DNA of 62,000 bases from Diphasiastrum complanatum. Its lineage: Eukaryota; Streptophyta; Lycopodiopsida; Lycopodiales; Lycopodiaceae. The notes beneath the pieces are model-generated. The model did no database searches, had not been told where the DNA came from, and saw nothing but the letters and a program-made list of their open reading frames with translations. The stretch is taken from NCBI GenBank assembly GCA_029204225.1, contig CM055113.1, positions 19,615,798 to 19,677,797 of the forward strand, given 5' to 3'. A program made the translations under genes and the position numbers. Positions 1-11,925 of the stretch are shown in pieces. The number at the start of each line of letters is the position of its first letter. The first letter of the stretch is position 1.

Positions 1-111
1 GTTGATGTTGGCCATCCAAAATGATTCCAGTTTGTCTCTAAATCACTTTTTGATATAACTTGTTGAAGTTGGTTGTCCAAATTGATTCCAATTTGTCTCT
101 AAACCGCTTTT
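1..111. repeat. two-copy tandem repeat, unit ~62 bp
   Basis: Two degenerate copies start at about 1 and 63; each opens GTTGA.GTTGG, has TTGTCTCTAAA in the middle and ends in CTTTTT. The second copy runs directly into the left LTR of copia-A. No coding potential is seen. Confidence 0.75.
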
Positions 112-669
112 TGTTAGAAATGGTGAACTCTTGCAACTTTGCTGCAACACGAACACAAAGCGAAGGTCGAACGAGAACAATTCGTGAAAGTCAACATGCC
201 TTGACTCGAAAGACAAACGATTTGTGAATCATTCGTGAATCGTAAACATACCTCCAAGACCGCAAACTACAAAGGGATGCAAAACGAAAAGATACAAAAG
301 AAATGAAGCGAGCAAAAGCAAACGAAAAAAACAAAACAAACGAAGGGGAATCTTTCGTGCTGCCAGCTGGGAGCTCAATGGGCTTAGAATTGTAGACTTC
401 ATGCCCATCTGAAACAAGTGGCAATGACGGAAAGTAACTGATTAGTTGACTAGATTAACTAGTCTTGTGATTCTGCATTTAGCTATCTTGTAAACTCCAC
501 ACAGTGGAGATATAATCTATCATTTTTTGATCATAAAGAGAATCTGAATAGACAGAATTACTGTAAGAGACAAAGAGAGACAGAGCGAGTAGAGAAGAAA
601 AAAAAACTAAAAAACAAAAGAGCTATGCATGAAAGTCTGCCAACGAGCAGAGCACAGCAAAATAGTACA
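112..669 (+). repeat. 5' LTR of copia-A
   Basis: Begins TGTTAGAAATGGTGAAC and ends near AGTACA. It aligns along its length with 4561-5122. It contains TTCGTGAA dyads at 181-188 and 232-239 and a palindrome plus TATA-like box at 495-516. The right edge is set by where similarity to the other LTR fades, give or take a few bases. Confidence 0.85.
495..516 (+). promoter_or_regulatory. palindrome plus TATA-like box in copia-A LTR
   Basis: CTCCAC-aca-GTGGAG is a perfect 6-bp inverted repeat directly followed by ATATAAT. The same arrangement is kept in the 3' LTR at 4945-4966 although nearby LTR sequence has diverged. A core promoter at this place in an LTR is expected; the role of the palindrome is inferred. 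Confidence 0.5.
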
Positions 670-749
670 CTTCTGAAGGGTGAGGGCATCTGGTTGATGA
701 CCGAACTCTCAGAGGTGTAGCCTCCAGAGGGAGATCCGAGGAGAGCTAA

Positions 750-1518
750 ATGGATCAGAAAAGATTAACGAGCAATGGCGATCATCGTTTCATCCATAAA
801 TGAAGACCTACTCATGTAAATTGAAGACTACAAAAGCAGCTATGCAGCATGGGAAAGATTAAAACAGAAGTATGAAGTGAGGACTGCAGCTTCAGTCATG
901 CATCTTCATAATCAGCTGCAATCCATACGATGCGATGGGAACCAGTTGGATCAGCTCATTGAGAAGATCAGAACGATCTTTGCTCAGCTCACTTCATCAG
1001 GGCAGGAGCACCATGTCCCAATACCACATCAATTGATGTAATTCATGAAATCTCTACTGACGTCCTATCAGCCACTGAGAATACTCATGCTGAGTCTACC
1101 AGATATGACATTTGACAAAGCAATCAGTCTTGTTGCTGATGAGAGACTAATGAGAGACAAAGGAGAGGAAAGCAGTGATCAAGAGAAGGCTCTCTTCACA
1201 AAAGGAAAGAAGAAAACCAAGAACAAGCCAAGATTTGAGAAGACGAGTCCTCGAATCAACAATCTTCTTCTTGCGATCACTGCCACAAACCAGGCCATAC
1301 AGCCAACAAATGCTGGTTCAATCTAGCAATACCTTGCATGCACTACAAGAAGAAAGGGCATTCTGCATACGATTGCAGATTCAACCCAAAAAGAAAGAAC
1401 AAAGCTAAAAAAGATAATGTTGTAGAGTCATCCAAGGATGCTGATAGAGGTGACGAAGCTTTCACGATACTCAATGAAACTTCAATGAGCTACACTGAAC
1501 ACGACTACGATGTAGTCA
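750..1518 (+). pseudogene. copia-A gag (UBN2-type with two zinc knuckles)
   Basis: Gag is the capsid/nucleocapsid protein that packages element RNA. The reading frame shows a UBN2-like capsid region (YAAWERLKQKYEVR, about 840-1000) and then a nucleocapsid segment at 1267-1375 with CDHCHKPGHTANKC (a complete CCHC knuckle) followed by CMHYKKKGHSAYDC, where the second Cys is Tyr. The two knuckles are separated by a WFN-containing linker; the same architecture is seen in copia-C. In-frame stops and at least one frameshift break the gene. The ATG at 750 is a possible start but lies in another frame from the capsid region, so the true start is uncertain. Confidence 0.8.
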
Positions 1519-2768
1519 ATGATTGAGGAGCAACATCTGAACATAACCTGCAACAAGAAGATCTTGATCGACTTCAAAGAGCTCAAAAACAACAGAGCAG
1601 TGATTTTAGATGATGGGAGTAGACACGATGTCAAAGGCATCGGCACTCTACAGTTGCAAACACTGGCATGCCAAGCAGATTGTCAGGAGCACTCTATGTA
1701 CCCTCACTCAGAAAAGATCTGCTATTTTGTTCAACAACAACACATGTCGTATGATCGAGAAAACGACAAACAAGTTGCTGACGGTCGAATGCGAAAAAGG
1801 AAATCTCTACCAGGCCAAGATAATCATCAACTCTAATAGCATATTAAATGCATTAGAAAATGAATATCAGCTCAAGCATAGGAGAATGTATCATCTAAAC
1901 ATGCGGAGCATGTATGACATGAGCAGAAAAGACATAGTCATAGGTCTTAAGATTTCAAGGCCCGAAACTGAGTTCTATGAAGCCTGTTAGAAAGGCAAGC
2001 AACATCAAAATCCATTCATGCATGAGGGAAGAAGAGCTGAGGAAGTTCTTGAGCTCGTCCACTCTGATGTCTGTGGACCAATGAAGATGGATTCGCTCTC
2101 AGGTTTGAGGTATTTTCTGACGTTCATAGATGATTACAACTGGATGACCACGATCTACTACTTAAAGAAGAAATCCGAAGTATTTGATTCCTTCAAAACG
2201 TTCGTGGCATTTGCAGAGTGTCACACCTTAAAAAAGATACAGATTCTTAGATCTGACAACGGAGGTGAATACAAAAGCAAAGAATTCTCAAAATTCTGCG
2301 AAGAACAGGGGATCAAACATCATTCACTCTTGCATACACACCAGAGTACAATGGTATTTCAGAAAGAAAAAACAAAACGCTAGTCGAAGAATCCAGATGC
2401 ATAATGGCACAGGCTCAGTTGCTAGGTCAATTCTAGACTGAGGCAATAGCTACAGTTGTACACCTACAAAATAGATCAACAACGACAACGCTGGATAACA
2501 AGACGCCATACAAAATGTGGACAAGAAAGAAAGTCTGATCCGTCATACGTACGTGTGTTCGGATGTGCAACATATAAGCACATTCCAAAAGAAAAAAGAA
2601 ACAAGCTCAATGACAAATCAAAGCAAACAATCATGGTCGGCTATTCGAACGGAACACAAGGTTGTTTTGAGCAGAGATGTGAAGTTCGATGAGTCCACAT
2701 TCCTTGGATTGAAAGACGAAAGAGGCCATAAGATCTTCACATTGCTGCCTATTCAAGAGGGAGATTGA
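1519..2768 (+). pseudogene. copia-A protease and integrase
   Basis: The copia protease active site D-S-G-A-T-S is found at 1521-1538 with Ser replaced by TGA, so it reads D-stop-G-A-T-S. Downstream lies the gag-pre-integrase zinc-binding region, in which a stop follows the first Cys, then the integrase core. Integrase inserts the cDNA into the host genome through a D-D-E triad: the Asp of VHSDVCGP, the Asp of RSDNGGEY and the Glu of ISERKNKT are all present. The Glu is in a different frame from the two Asp because of a frameshift near 2330. The integrase C-terminal part (VRVFGCATYKHIPKEKR) follows around 2550. Confidence 0.85.
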
Positions 2769-2929
2769 GGATAGACATCAAATCAAAATACAAAGCCATA
2801 GACTCCAGAGCAGCAGGAAGCAGAGGATCAACCCCACGAACAAAAAATGTTCGAGCATCGATAAAACGAACCTAGAAGACCAACGAGACAAAGAAGACCT
2901 CCAGACCATTACTCTACAAATCTTCAGTG

Positions 2930-4606
2930 GAGCGAAGATACACAATTCAAACACTGCAGCTTCACTGAAGAGCCAACGACATACCAAGAAGCTATCCAGA
3001 GTCTAGAAGAAAAATTCTGGAAGCAGGCAATGTCAGAGGAAATCGAGTTGATGACGCAAAACGAGGCATGGACATTAGAGCCACTGCCAAAAAATAGAAA
3101 AATAGTCGACTGCAAGTGGGTGTACAAGAAAAAGATGAAATCAAATGGCACCATTGGCCGCTACACGGCAAGGCTTGTTATGAAGGACTACACGTAGAGA
3201 TATGGTGTTGATTATTTTGACACATATTCGTCGATGGTCAAGATGACAAGCATACGACTACTCCTTGCATATGCCACACATTTCAATCTGGAAATTCACC
3301 AGATTGACGTGAAAACAGCCTTTCTCCACGGAGGTGTAGAGGAGAAAAATTTCATGAAGCAGCCTGAAAGTTTTGAAGACCTCGACAATCGACAATATGT
3401 CTGTTGGTTGCAGAGATGCATCTATGGTCTAAAATAGGCATCACGAGCTTGGTACAAGAAGCTTGATGGTCTTTTGAAGTCTCTAGACTTCAATCCTACA
3501 CAACCAGACTGCAATGTCTACATAAAAAGAGTAGAAAAGGATTTAGTGATACTGACTATCTTTGTGGATGATTTTCTAATGATAGAAAATTCCTTGATGA
3601 TGATAAACGACACGAAGAGTCAGATTTGTGGAAGCTACGAAATCACAGACCTTGGAGAAGCAACAAAGTGGCTTGGACTGGAGATCAGAAAGATCGAATA
3701 AAGGGCAAAATGCAATTGAGTCAGTCAGAATACACCAGAAAGGTGCTCAAGCAGTACCGCATGATGGACTGCAAAGAAAAAGCCACACCAATGATAGCTG
3801 GAGCCAAGCTCACGAAGCAGGATTGTCCAAAAATGGAAGAGGAAGAACAGAAGATGGTAGGTATACCCCACCAGAACTTAATCGGTAGTCTGATGTACCT
3901 TACAATTTGTACCAGACCCGATCTAGCTTTTTCGGTTTACGCCTTGATCCAATTCTCTTCCAATCCTGGCTTGGCACATTGGCAAATGACAAAACGAATC
4001 CTACAGTATCTGAAGGTTACCTAGAATATGGGATTAACCTACAGAGCTGAAAATGAAGAAAAAAGATTTGAGCTGCACCACTACAGTGATGCAAGCTGGG
4101 CGAGCTGCAAAGATGACAACAAGTCCATTACTGGAGGATGTACCATAGCATGCGGAGCTGCAATCAGCTAGATATGCAAAAAAAAAAACCTTGGTGGCTC
4201 AATCCTCTTGCGAAGCTAAATATGTCGCAACTTCAAAGGTGGCTAATGAGGTAGCATGGTTGTAGATGATGCTCGAGGCAATCGGGATACCACAAGAAGG
4301 ACCAAGCATGATGTTGATGGACTCTCAGAGTGCCATCTATATGTTCCAGGATCCTGTCTTCCATTTAAAGACAAAACACATACCTTTGAAGTACCATCAC
4401 ATTCGAGATTTAATCTCAAAAGGAGAGTTCCAGGTCCAGTATAAAAAATCAGAATACATGATTGCAGATCTGCTCACAAAGCCACTCGACAAGCCACTCT
4501 TTGCCAAGCAAAGAAAGACAATTGGATTAAACATGCAAAGCTGCAAGGTTCAAGACGGAGTGTCAGAAATGGTGAACTCTTGCAACATTGCCACAACACG
4601 AACATG
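2930..4606 (+). pseudogene. copia-A reverse transcriptase and RNase H
   Basis: The copia RT is readable from FWKQAMSEEIELM (about 3020) through CKWVYKKK, the IHQIDVKTAFLHG palm motif with its first Asp (about 3295) and the catalytic FVDD motif near 3565. RNase H follows with YSDASWAS (about 4085), a Glu-containing SCEAKYVA segment and DSQSAI (about 4320), then TKHIPLKYHHIRDL. Stops occur at 3198 and 3437 and the frame shifts near 3700 and 4240. The reading frame enters the 3' LTR at 4561. The RT is close in sequence to the fragment at 11.33-11.93 kb. Confidence 0.88.
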
Positions 4607-5122
4607 AAGTGAAGGTCAAACGAGAAAAATTGGGAAAAGTCAATGTGTCTTGACTCGAAAGACGAACGATTCACGAATCATTCGTGAATTGTAAACATAC
4701 CTCCAGGACCGCAAACCATAAAGGGATGCAAAATGAAAAGATACGAAAGAAACGAAGTGAGCAAAAGCAAACGAAGGAAATGAAACAAATGAAGGAGAAT
4801 CTTTTGCATTGCCAGCTAGCAGCTAAATGGACTTGGAGTCGTAGACTTCACGCTCATCTAAAATGAGTGGCAACGACGGAGGGTAACTAATTAGTTAATT
4901 AGCATTAACTAGTCTTGTGATTCTGCGTTTAGCTATCTTGTAAACTCCACACAGTGGAGATATAATCTATTCTTTCTGGATCATAAAGAGAATCTGAATA
5001 GACAGAATTACTGCAAGAGACAGAGAGAGACGTAGCAAGTACAGCAGAAAAGAAAAATATTAGAAAACAAAAGAGTTGTGCATGAAAGTCTGCCAACGAG
5101 AAGAACATAGTGAAAGAGTAGA
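4561..5122 (+). repeat. 3' LTR of copia-A
   Basis: Begins TGTCAGAAATGGTGAAC and parallels 112-669. It keeps the CTCCAC/GTGGAG palindrome with ATATAAT at 4945-4966. TTCACGAA (4670-4677) and TTCGTGAA (4681-4688) form a tight double dyad. The stretch 5123-5273 after it holds nothing recognisable. Confidence 0.85.
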
Positions 5123-5273
5123 ACGTCAGGCCGCCAATGAGTGAGACACTGACGATCTCACTCTAAAAATTAAACGGATAATATAGTTGCTCTATTTTTG
5201 TGTGTCTCCCTGTCTTGTGTCATCTGTCTTGATTTCTAGAATGGAATGTGTTCTGTGATGTGCAGTCGCATGT

Positions 5274-5663
5274 CTAGGTTCCTGTGAAGCTTCCGCACAA
5301 AAGAAAATTCAAAGACACAAAATCGTTCACGAATACGAAAACAAAAACAAACAAGAAAAACAGTTTCGCTTTCGCGACTGGTCTTTTCCTCTCGTTGTTT
5401 CTGACCTTTTTGTTGACCACATCCATATCTTTAACACGAGACAAATATGAGATACACATGGATTGAAATGCAGTCTTTATCTCATCATTACTAGTTGTAA
5501 AATGATGCAAAGAAGATTTCAATGTTTGGATCTCCTTTTTGAGCATCTCATTTTCTTTCAAACAAGTTTTCAACTTTGTAGATTTGTCTTCGCACTCCTT
5601 TGATATTTTCCTTAATTCACCTTCCAAATAATCATATTCTTTGCATTGAATGTGCATTCTCAT
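5274..5663 (-). CDS. coiled-coil ORF, possible retroelement gag fragment (129 aa)
   Basis: Residues 1 to about 85 are rich in Lys, Glu and Leu with heptad-like spacing (LEGELRKISKECEDKS, ENEMLKKEIQTLKSSL), which predicts a coiled coil. The last ~30 residues are hydrophobic and Phe-rich and come from a repetitive A-rich stretch on the other strand, so they are probably not part of the original protein. Similar Lys/Glu coiled coils occur behind the capsid region of some plant copia gag proteins, which is the best guess given its neighbours. No function can be assigned and it may not be expressed. Confidence 0.35.
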   Translation of the reverse strand: MRMHIQCKEYDYLEGELRKISKECEDKSTKLKTCLKENEMLKKEIQTLKSSLHHFTTSNDEIKTAFQSMCISYLSRVKDMDVVNKKVRNNERKRPVAKAKLFFLFVFVFVFVNDFVSLNFLLCGSFTGT

Positions 5664-6287
5664 AGAGCATCAAATTCTCACAGTAACCCAAAAGGCCATT
5701 TTTGCCATGACACATATAGATTATTAATTGACTCACCGAATTGGATGTTGCATTGAATATAGATCAATAGGATACAATGGTCCTAATGACCATAAATCTA
5801 CATGCTTTAGCTTTTCCTCCCTATATCGAATCATATTAGAAGTTGACAATTTGGGTTGCTTTGAATTTCTTGTTCTGAGCAGAGCATATTCTGGTGACAG
5901 ATCCACATGAAGATGATAAAGCTTTGTCATCAGTGTAGTAGTATAGTAACAATAGCACAATGACAATAATAGAACTGGAGATGGCACTAAACACTTGTTC
6001 GACTCTGAAAATGGTGCTACGATCTTATAGATAGAGATGACGTAGGCTTTGTTTATGAAATGTCACTCCTAATTCAAATTTTTGAGTGTTCCCAACTATT
6101 GGGAGGGAACATTTCAACATTTTGAAAATTATACTTCAATTGTAGTTGTGCACCAGTGAAGTTTGATGTAACTAAAGTAAGGTACATTCATTTTCATGGA
6201 CAGTAGTGCTAGCATATGCGTAAAGAAGTTAGAAAATGATATTTTAATAACCTCATTGTTATTCTTCTCTCTCCTATATGACATTTC
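5664..6287. other. no gene recognised
   Basis: AT-rich sequence with only short, non-conserved open frames on both strands and no repeat pair found elsewhere in the window. Confidence 0.5.
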
Positions 6288-6850
6288 TTATAGGGCCCTC
6301 TTTGGGCCCATATTTTCTCTAATGAGTTGCCCTAAGTGTGAATCCCCATGATATTGGCAAGATGGGCAAGGAACCAAAGTTGCATCCAAGGTTGTATGCC
6401 ATTTTCCAATATTATCGTGTATCCAACACATGTTCCGTTGTGAGTCCTTGGCCGAATTGAAGGATTGGCATGCTAGGAATAGATCCAATGATAGTGTCAT
6501 GAGAATACCATGTGATAGTATGGTTGCAAAACACATCGAAGAAGAGTGGCCGATATTTCATACTAAGCTGACATTTGAGACTTGGATTGGCCATGGATGG
6601 TATTAATTCTCATGGCCATCGATCTTCTACCTGGACAACATGGCCAGTGATGCTTGTGACTTACAACATACCTCCATGGATGGAAATGAAAAAAGGTCAT
6701 CTTTTACTTGCTCTCATCATTTCCGATCATTACAAGATAAGAAACAATTCGATCGCGGAGCTAGTTAGCCTCCTTTGCATCCTCAATGGATTCGTGTGTT
6801 CACCAATATTGTTAGGGTTTAGGGTATGTGGATACTTATAGATGGAAAAT
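6288..6850 (+). pseudogene. CACTA (En/Spm) TNP2-type transposase fragment
   Basis: The plus strand reads SCPKCESP, then LAELKDWHARNRSNDSVMRIP and EEEWPIFH; after a frameshift near 6570 it reads LRLGLAMDGINSHG, then TWPVMLVTYNIPPWMEMKK. This order (CxxC segment, WHxxxRSxDxVMRxP, RLGLxxDGxNxxG, WPVxLxxYNxPPW) is characteristic of TNP2, the transposase of plant CACTA elements. Similarity stops near 6750, before the C-terminal DUF4218 part. A second TNP2 fragment carrying that C-terminal part lies at 25.68-26.47 kb on the same strand. An in-frame stop and the frameshift make this a pseudogene. Confidence 0.85.
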
Positions 6851-7279
6851 TGATTTATATGTTGGTATTGCCCTCGTAGATTTGACTCAATACCTATAAT
6901 AGCTCGGACTATGATACGGAACCACACACGCACATACACACACATGAATAAATCAAGATCTAACAAATCATGAAACATGAACGAATGGCATCACATATGC
7001 ACATGCAAACGCAAACGCACACACTAAACCCTAAAACCTAAACACACACAAGGAGAAAAAAAAGAAAGAACATAGTAGAGTGCTAATCAAAACTCCCAAA
7101 CCATACAACTATATCCTATTTCTAGAATATCACCACATGCTCCCTCCCTACGGCGTTTGGGCTTTCTCGTGGAACTTATCATCCAACAAGAAACATTTGA
7201 ACCACGCCTTTATCGGAAGAAAACAAGGGCTACACACCTTCCTCGAATTGGGAGTATTGGTTACCTTTAACCCTTTCAT

Positions 7280-7281
<2 letters not shown>

Positions 7282-7355
<74 letters not shown>
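7282..7355. repeat. (CT)n microsatellite, array unit 1
   Basis: Uninterrupted CT dinucleotide run of about 74 bp at the end of the conserved block. Confidence 0.97.
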
Positions 7356-7357
<2 letters not shown>

Positions 7358-7822
7358 AATCCCTCACTCTCTATATCTAAGCATGAAACATAACCAATAC
7401 ACAACACATAAACTATGATCTTGCAAATTAAAATAACATGAATAGATTAAGATCCTATAAATCAAAGTAGCATGAACTAGTAAGCATAAAACATATATCA
7501 AGATTCTGCGAATTAGGGTAGCATGAATTGGTAATCATGGAGCATAAACGAATGGCATTACACACGCACACGCACACTCTAAACCCTAAAACTTAAACAC
7601 ACACGAGGAGAAAAAAAAGAAAGAACATATTAGAGTGCTAATCAAAACTCTCGAACCGTATAGTTATATCATATTCCAGAACGTCACCTCATGCTCCCTC
7701 CCTACGGCGTTTGGACTTTCTCGTGGAACTTATCGTCCAACAAGAAACATTTGAACCATGTCTTTATCGAAAGAAAACAAGGACTACACACCTTCCTAGA
7801 ATTGGGAGTATTGGTTACCTTT

Positions 7823-7960
<138 letters not shown>

Positions 7961-8406
7961 CTAAGCATGAAACATAACCAATATACAACACATAAATAAT
8001 GATCTTGCAAATTAAAATAACATGAATAGATCTAGATCCTATAAATCAAAGTAGCATGAATTAGTAAGCATGAAACATAAATCAAGATTCTGCGAATTAC
8101 AGTAGCATGAACTGGTAATCATGAAACATAAACGAATGGCATCACACATGCACACGCACACTCTAAACCCTAAAACCTAAACACACACGAGGAGAAAAAA
8201 CAGAAAGAACATAGTAGAGTGCTAATCAAAACTCCCAAACCATACGATTATATCCTATTCTAGAATGTCACCACATGCTCCCTCCCTACGGCATTTGGGC
8301 TTTCTCGTGGAACTTATCATCCAACAAGAAACATTTGAACCACACCTTTATCGGAAGAAAACAAGGGCTACACACCTTCCTAGAATTGGGAGTATTGGTT
8401 ACCTTT

Positions 8407-8535
<129 letters not shown>

Positions 8536-9013
8536 CAAATCCCTCACTCTCTATTTCTAAGCATGAAACATAACCAATACACAACACATAAATTATGGCC
8601 TTGCAAATTAAAATAACATGAATAGATTAAGATCCTATAAATCAAAGTAGCATGAACTAGTAAGCATGAAACATAAATCAAGATTTTTCGAATTAGGGTA
8701 GCATGAACTTGTAATCATGAAACATAAATGAATGGCATCACACATGCACACGCACACTCTAAATTCTAAAACCTAAACAAACACAAGGAGAAAGAAAAGA
8801 AAGAACATAGTAGAGTGCTAATCAAAACTCCCAAACCGTACGGTTATATCCTATTCCAAAATGTCACCACATGCTCCCTCCCTACGATGTTTGGGCTTTC
8901 TCATGGAACTTATCATCCAACAAGAAACATTTGAACCATGTCTTTATCAGAAGAAAATGAGGGCTACACACCTTCCTAGAATTGGGAGTGTTGGTTACCT
9001 TTAACTCTTTCAT

Positions 9014-9148
<135 letters not shown>

Positions 9149-9260
9149 AAGCATGAAAACATAACCAATACACAACACATAAACTATGATCTTGTAAATT
9201 AAAATAACAGGACTAGGTTAAGATCCTACAAATCAGAGTAGCACAAACTAGTAAGCTTAA

Positions 9261-10317
9261 AATATTAATTATGTATACCATGAATTGTTGAGAGTGGAGA
9301 TCATTTGTTTTCTTAGGCCAACTATGGAGTTCCCCAGCAGGTTCATAAAAACACTAGCTGAGAAGTGTCGTCATTTCTAGGACAAACATACAAAATTTAC
9401 CACTTGGTCAAAATATTCCCTATGCACAATCACTGTACTTGAGTATTACAATACTTATTGGGCGAAAAATTGCTTACATTCAATGTTTTGTATCAATCTT
9501 TGGTGCTGAACATCTAGGAGAGATCCTTAGATCTTGTGAACTGTTTATTTTACCTATCCTCGACTACAAACGAATAACTATTTTAGTACTCTTCTGAACC
9601 ATTACTTACCATATATAAGGTTCAGTTGGTTCCAAGGACAGTTTTATATTCTACTGACCTCATAGAATGACGGAAAGTCATTCTCTCACTCTACCACATT
9701 GAGAAGAACTTTGAGGACTCAATAGTCGATCTCCTTATAGTCATACTTCTGAGAGCCTGGAAAACTCTCATTGATTGGGGAGTACGGGGTGATTAGGACG
9801 ACCCCAGGGTTGGAAGTAGTAATAGACCCTAGACACTCGCATAAGGGCAGAGTGGGCCCTTTCACTCACTGGGGCTTTCTGCCGGGACCACTCACCTATC
9901 AGAAAAATCCCTAACATCATCTTTTTATGCTTACTTGTTTTCCCATTGGTGATTGAATACCTTGTGGTAGGTGCTTGAGCCCCACTAGGCCTTCGCCTTC
10001 AGATTGTGTAACTACTTATGGAGTAATTAGTTCATCTTTCATCCCTTGTGGACTTAACTAGATTTGTTTATGCTTTTTCACTAGATGGGGGGCAGCCATA
10101 GTAATGTTTCTAATTCTCTTTTTAGAAGCATCTTCTAGTAGGAAGACCACCTTAGAAGAAATCTAAGCAACAATACAAACCTTGAATTGAGTGGATCTTA
10201 ATCATACTTACCCTACACAATGACCTTTAGATCATTCCTATTTCTACTAGATGGGAGATCGCCATAGTAGAACTTAGTAAAGAACTAAAAGTACAACAAA
10301 TTAATATAGGTTTGTTG
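9261..10317. other. no gene recognised
   Basis: About 1 kb without an open frame of note on either strand. No similarity to the retroelement families elsewhere in the window was noticed. Confidence 0.5.
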
Positions 10318-10425
10318 GAAATGATGTTACCATCTTGCTAATCTATGTGGATGATATCATCTTGAGTGGTGGAAGATCAAAGAGATCTGTGACCAATTAG
10401 CAACAGTTGGACAGCGAATACAAGA
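10318..10425 (+). pseudogene. copia reverse transcriptase fragment (YVDD motif)
   Basis: The frame reads NDVTILLIYVDDIILSG at about 10322-10372, the hydrophobic strand, catalytic Asp pair and following strand of a copia RT palm. Nothing on either side continues the RT, so only this ~100-bp core survives next to a gag fragment. Confidence 0.65.
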
Positions 10426-10850
10426 TCGTGAGATCATGCAATTGACATTGAATAGTCTGAGTGAGTCACATCAGATGTTTGTAATGAGTATAGCCACAAG
10501 AGAGAAATCTTCCAACCTATGAAGAACTAGTTGGATTGCTTTGCAAGAAGAGCAATGTCAAGAGAACTTGAATCATCGTAACAGGAGTTATGATCAAGCT
10601 CTTGTAGTTAGAGGACGAGGTGGAAGATTTGGTCGTGAAAGGTATCAATCGAGAGGAGGAAACTCAAGCTGGGGATCATTTCAACAATTTCATACGCAAG
10701 TCAATGATAGTCCAAATCGAGGCAATTGGAATCAAGGCCGAGGTCAAGGATGTGGCTATTCAAGACAAAATGAACCTAGAATTGTAGGTACTGCAACAAA
10801 CCTGGTCACTATGGAGGAAAACCAAGTTTCAAATTAGGTTTGGACCGGCG
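10426..10850 (+). pseudogene. copia gag fragment with partial zinc knuckle
   Basis: The frame reads LNSLSESHQMFVMS, typical of the end of the UBN2-like capsid region, followed by a long Arg/Gly/Gln-rich basic tract (RGRGGRFGRERYQSRGG). It then reaches a nucleocapsid motif CRYCNKPGHYGGK, which starts as CX2CX4H but has Lys where the last Cys should be. An in-frame stop near 10520 separates capsid and basic parts. The tail runs toward a (CT)n tract. This order (RT core, then gag) cannot come from one intact element, so it is a mosaic. Confidence 0.7.
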
Positions 10851-10872
10851 ATGTAACTCATGGGAAGAGACA

Positions 10873-10989
<117 letters not shown>

Positions 10990-11074
10990 CTCACTTTATG
11001 CTTATACATGAGTTATCTTTCATCTATCCATTGGTGCACTATATTTGTGAATACTTACAATCTTGTAGTGAGAA

Positions 11075-11315
11075 TGCTTATTTTATGCTATTTTAGAATC
11101 CACACATGTGAAATACAGCAGGGTACCATTTTTGTACGGAAAACAACTTCTTCATATCTTATGTTTGATGTTTGATCAGGTTCTTATTGAGATTGCATCT
11201 CTTTCATTGAGTAGATGTTGATTCTTCTACATTGGCAAGATTGGTAGAGTTGATCTATTTCTAGCCAAAGATCAAGTTATGGAATTGGATCTTGAATGAT
11301 CTAAAATTCTTCACA
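11075..11315 (+). repeat. copia-F LTR fragment
   Basis: Aligns with the reverse complement of about 36108-36350, which is placed as an LTR by an adjoining primer-binding site. Shared landmarks are CACATGTGAAATACA, TTCTACATTGGCAAG.TTGG and CTAGCCAAAGATCAA. It ends ATTCTTCACA, the inferred 3' edge of the LTR. Here it is followed by RT sequence, not by a primer site. Confidence 0.7.
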
Positions 11316-11329
11316 ATACATATTTCCCA

Positions 11330-11925
11330 ATGATCAGAATGTCAAGCATCCGATTACTCCTTGCTTATGCTACAAAATATGATTTGGAGATACATCAAAT
11401 AGATGTCAAGATAGTCTTCCTCCACGAAGACTTGGATGAATAATTTTTTATGGAACAGCCTAAAGTTTATGAAGACCTGAATAATCGAGATTATGCTTGT
11501 TGATTATACATGTGCATCTATGGTCTAAAGCAAGCCTCGCAAGCTTGGTATAAGAAGTTTGATAGTCTTCTGAAGTCTCTGGGCTTCTATCCGACACAAC
11601 TTGACTGCAATGTCTACATTAAAAGGATAGAAGAAAAGTTCATGATTCTCACAATATTTGTGGATAATTCTTTGATGAAAGGAAACTATCTGACGTTAAT
11701 CAATAATATGAAAAGTCAGATATCTACAAACTACAAAATCATGGATCTAGGAAAAGCAACAAAATGTTTGGGGCTTGAGGTTGAAAGAAACAGAAAGAAA
11801 GGAATCAAACATCTAAACCAGTCAAAATATGATGAGATAGTGTTGAAGCAATATGAAATGATTGATTGCAAAAAGAAGGCAATGCCAATGATGTTCGGAG
11901 CTAGATTGTCAAAGCAGGATAGCCC
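11330..11925 (+). pseudogene. copia reverse transcriptase fragment (copia-A-like)
   Basis: The protein reads MSSIRLLLAYATKYDLEIHQ, then CIYGLKQASQAWYKKFDSLL, LDCNVYIKR and MDLGKATKCLGLEV, and closely parallels the copia-A RT at 3.24-3.9 kb. The catalytic motif is FVDN instead of FVDD near 11662, so the second Asp is lost. Stops lie near 11442 and 11501; from 11510 the frame is open. The piece ends where the minus-strand gypsy-A remnant begins (about 11926). Confidence 0.85.

Larger units (their letters stand above)
112..5122 (+). mobile_element. copia-A: Ty1/copia retrotransposon with both LTRs, decayed
   Basis: A roughly 5.0-kb element bounded by two direct LTRs (112-669 and 4561-5122). The internal order is gag, protease, integrase, reverse transcriptase, RNase H, which is the Ty1/copia order (gypsy has integrase last). 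Every domain is recognisable but interrupted by stops and frameshifts, so the copy should be dead. The LTRs differ visibly from each other, so insertion is not recent. No clear target-site duplication and no standard initiator-Met primer site was found just inside the left LTR. Confidence 0.9.

Noticed and set aside
7020-7050. CTAAACCCTAAAA resembling plant telomere repeats in the array units
   Set aside because: Only one and a half units each; part of the longer array repeat.
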